The position numbers were made by a program, and so were the translations under genes. Under the pieces are notes generated by a model. That model did no database searches. It was not told the DNA's origin and worked only from the letters and a program-made list of their open reading frames with translations. Source: Blastopirellula marina (lineage in GTDB: Bacteria; Planctomycetota; Planctomycetia; Pirellulales; Pirellulaceae). From it: a DNA stretch of 64,000 bases. Within the stretch, counting starts at the first letter, position 1; each line of letters opens with the position of its first letter. Shown piece after piece: positions 63,015 through 64,000 of the stretch. The DNA is taken from assembly GCF_002967715.1 (NCBI RefSeq), contig NZ_PUIA01000042.1, forward strand, positions 62,001 through 126,000. The letters are read 5' to 3'.

Positions 63015-63710
63015 TTAGTCGCGGCGAGCCGAGGCCAGCATCAGGTAGTACATCAGAGTCATCACCGATTGCAGCGTCCCGGCCACGTAGGTCAAAGCAG
63101 CCGCATTGAGCACGCCACGCACGGCCGGCATTTCATCGCGGGGAACGATGTTCATGTCGATCAGAATCCCGCGAGCACGGCTACTGGCGTCGAATTCCAC
63201 CGGCAGGTTGATCAGTTGAAAAAACACCACGCAGCTAAACAGCGCGATCCCACCCCAGATCAGACCTTGTCCGAGGGCCGGAATTGAACTGGCGATCAGC
63301 AAGCCGATAAACAGCAGGATGAAGCTGAAATTCCCGCCGAACTGTGCCGCCGGAACGGCCATATTGCGGATGATCAGCGGGGCGTAGTTACGGGCATCTT
63401 GAATGGCATGCCCTGCTTCGTGAGCAGCAATACCAACCGAAGCCGCAGTACGTTCGCTGTAAACTTCAGGACTCAAACGCAGCACCTTAGCGCGCGGATC
63501 GTAGTGGTCGGACAAGTGTCCAGCGACGCGTTCGATCGCGACATTCTGCAGCCCGGCGGCGTCCAGGATATGACGTGCCGCGGCTGCTCCGGAAAGGGGC
63601 GCAGCCTGTTTCATGGCCTTGGCATAAGCAGACCGCAACCACAACTGGGCGATCATGCCTAAAATGATCGCCGGGGCAATAAACAGCAGGTAACGGAAGT
63701 CGAAGAACAC
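63015..63710 (-). CDS. YugP-type zinc metallopeptidase, membrane-anchored
   Basis: A 231-residue protein. The zinc-binding HEAGH at 97-101 (SVGIAAHEAGHAIQDARNYA) follows a first membrane helix at about 8-25. Two or three more helices lie at about 120-165 and near the end. This is the YugP/neutral zinc metallopeptidase family, integral-membrane proteins whose substrates are not known. The DPRAKVLRLSPEVYSERTAAS block before the zinc site is typical. Confidence 0.9.
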   Translation of the reverse strand: MFFDFRYLLFIAPAIILGMIAQLWLRSAYAKAMKQAAPLSGAAAARHILDAAGLQNVAIERVAGHLSDHYDPRAKVLRLSPEVYSERTAASVGIAAHEAGHAIQDARNYAPLIIRNMAVPAAQFGGNFSFILLFIGLLIASSIPALGQGLIWGGIALFSCVVFFQLINLPVEFDASSRARGILIDMNIVPRDEMPAVRGVLNAAALTYVAGTLQSVMTLMYYLMLASARRD

Positions 63711-64000
63711 GGTGTATCACTCCATAATTGGACTGTTATCAAGCGAAACGAGGCAAAATGCCTGCAATTCTGGCAGTTGGAAACTGCAAACTCTTAAATG
63801 AGCAAACTTCGGACCATCGCGTAATTATAGGGCTTCGCTCGCGGGGGGCTATTTCTTTTAAAATCCTATCTCAGAAGTTACCCAAATCGCGTGAATCCCC
63901 GTTGGTCAGGGCAGGTTCTGAGTTAAAGTAGATAGTCTGGCCCGTATTTGATTGTTATTCGATATTTCCTGCCTAGCATTTCCCCTGTCGATTCTATGCC
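63711..64000. other. Non-coding end of window
   Basis: The last 290 bases hold no gene that I can support and should contain the promoter of the zinc peptidase. I see no hairpin or repeat worth naming. A gene on the plus strand may start beyond the window. Confidence 0.3.

Overview
The window looks like chromosomal DNA of a marine or freshwater planctomycete of the Pirellulales type (Blastopirellula/Bremerella/Rhodopirellula relatives). This is inferred from gene content, not from any database match. The supporting features are a secreted sulfatase with a C-x-T-S-R motif, a fused dehydroquinate dehydratase/shikimate dehydrogenase, a GldF-GldG fusion next to a DUF4340 protein, a very large low-complexity membrane protein, a histone-H1-like DUF4912 protein, a Tat-exported sugar isomerase/epimerase-like protein, and exported leucine-rich-repeat (LRR) paralogues. 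By eye the GC content is in the mid-50s percent. Genes are in short operons on both strands. I see no phage genes, insertion sequences, CRISPR arrays or rRNA.

Layout. 1-5.3 kb: the end of pyruvate kinase, a membrane protein, a sulfatase and, divergently, the DNA-uptake channel ComEC. 5.5-8.4 kb: rpsO and pnp, with hairpins between them and a clear terminator after pnp. 8.5-9.7 kb: an AT-richer LRR lipoprotein. 9.8-14.0 kb: a soluble histidine kinase, a sigma-54-type response regulator and mutL. 14.0-18.1 kb: aroDE, aroK, a prepilin-peptidase-like membrane protein and an unknown gene. 18.1-24.9 kb: an OmpA-family lipoprotein, hisH, hisA, an unknown membrane-anchored protein, an EF-G-like GTPase and a serine acetyltransferase. 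24.9-28.4 kb (minus): a YfhO-like membrane protein, a small protein and an FHA-domain protein.

28.6-37.0 kb (minus): a complete F1Fo ATP synthase operon in the order atpZ-like, atpI-like, atpB, E, F, H, A, G, D, C. AtpB and AtpF carry long extra N-terminal regions. 37.8-42.2 kb: the DUF4912 protein with tandem terminators, the sugar isomerase/epimerase-like protein, larE, an ADP-ribosylglycohydrolase gene broken by an in-frame TGA, and a tRNA-Arg. 42.4-48.0 kb (minus): an ABC ATPase, a permease/GldG fusion and a DUF4340 protein that probably form one membrane complex. 48.2-53.8 kb (minus): nadB and the 1287-residue low-complexity membrane protein.

54.0-62.7 kb: four related exported LRR proteins on the minus strand. 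They are split into two pairs by a UxaA-family dehydratase and a bactofilin-like membrane protein on the plus strand and a MEKHLA-domain gene on the minus strand. The last MEKHLA gene overlaps the end of one LRR gene. The window ends with a 34-residue membrane peptide and a YugP-type zinc peptidase.

Most of the window is housekeeping: energy, translation, shikimate, histidine, NAD and cysteine metabolism, RNA decay and mismatch repair. The parts that look least described are the LRR paralogue cluster with its linked MEKHLA gene, the 1287-residue protein with about 600 disordered residues, the enlarged ATP synthase a and b subunits, and the GldFG fusion operon.
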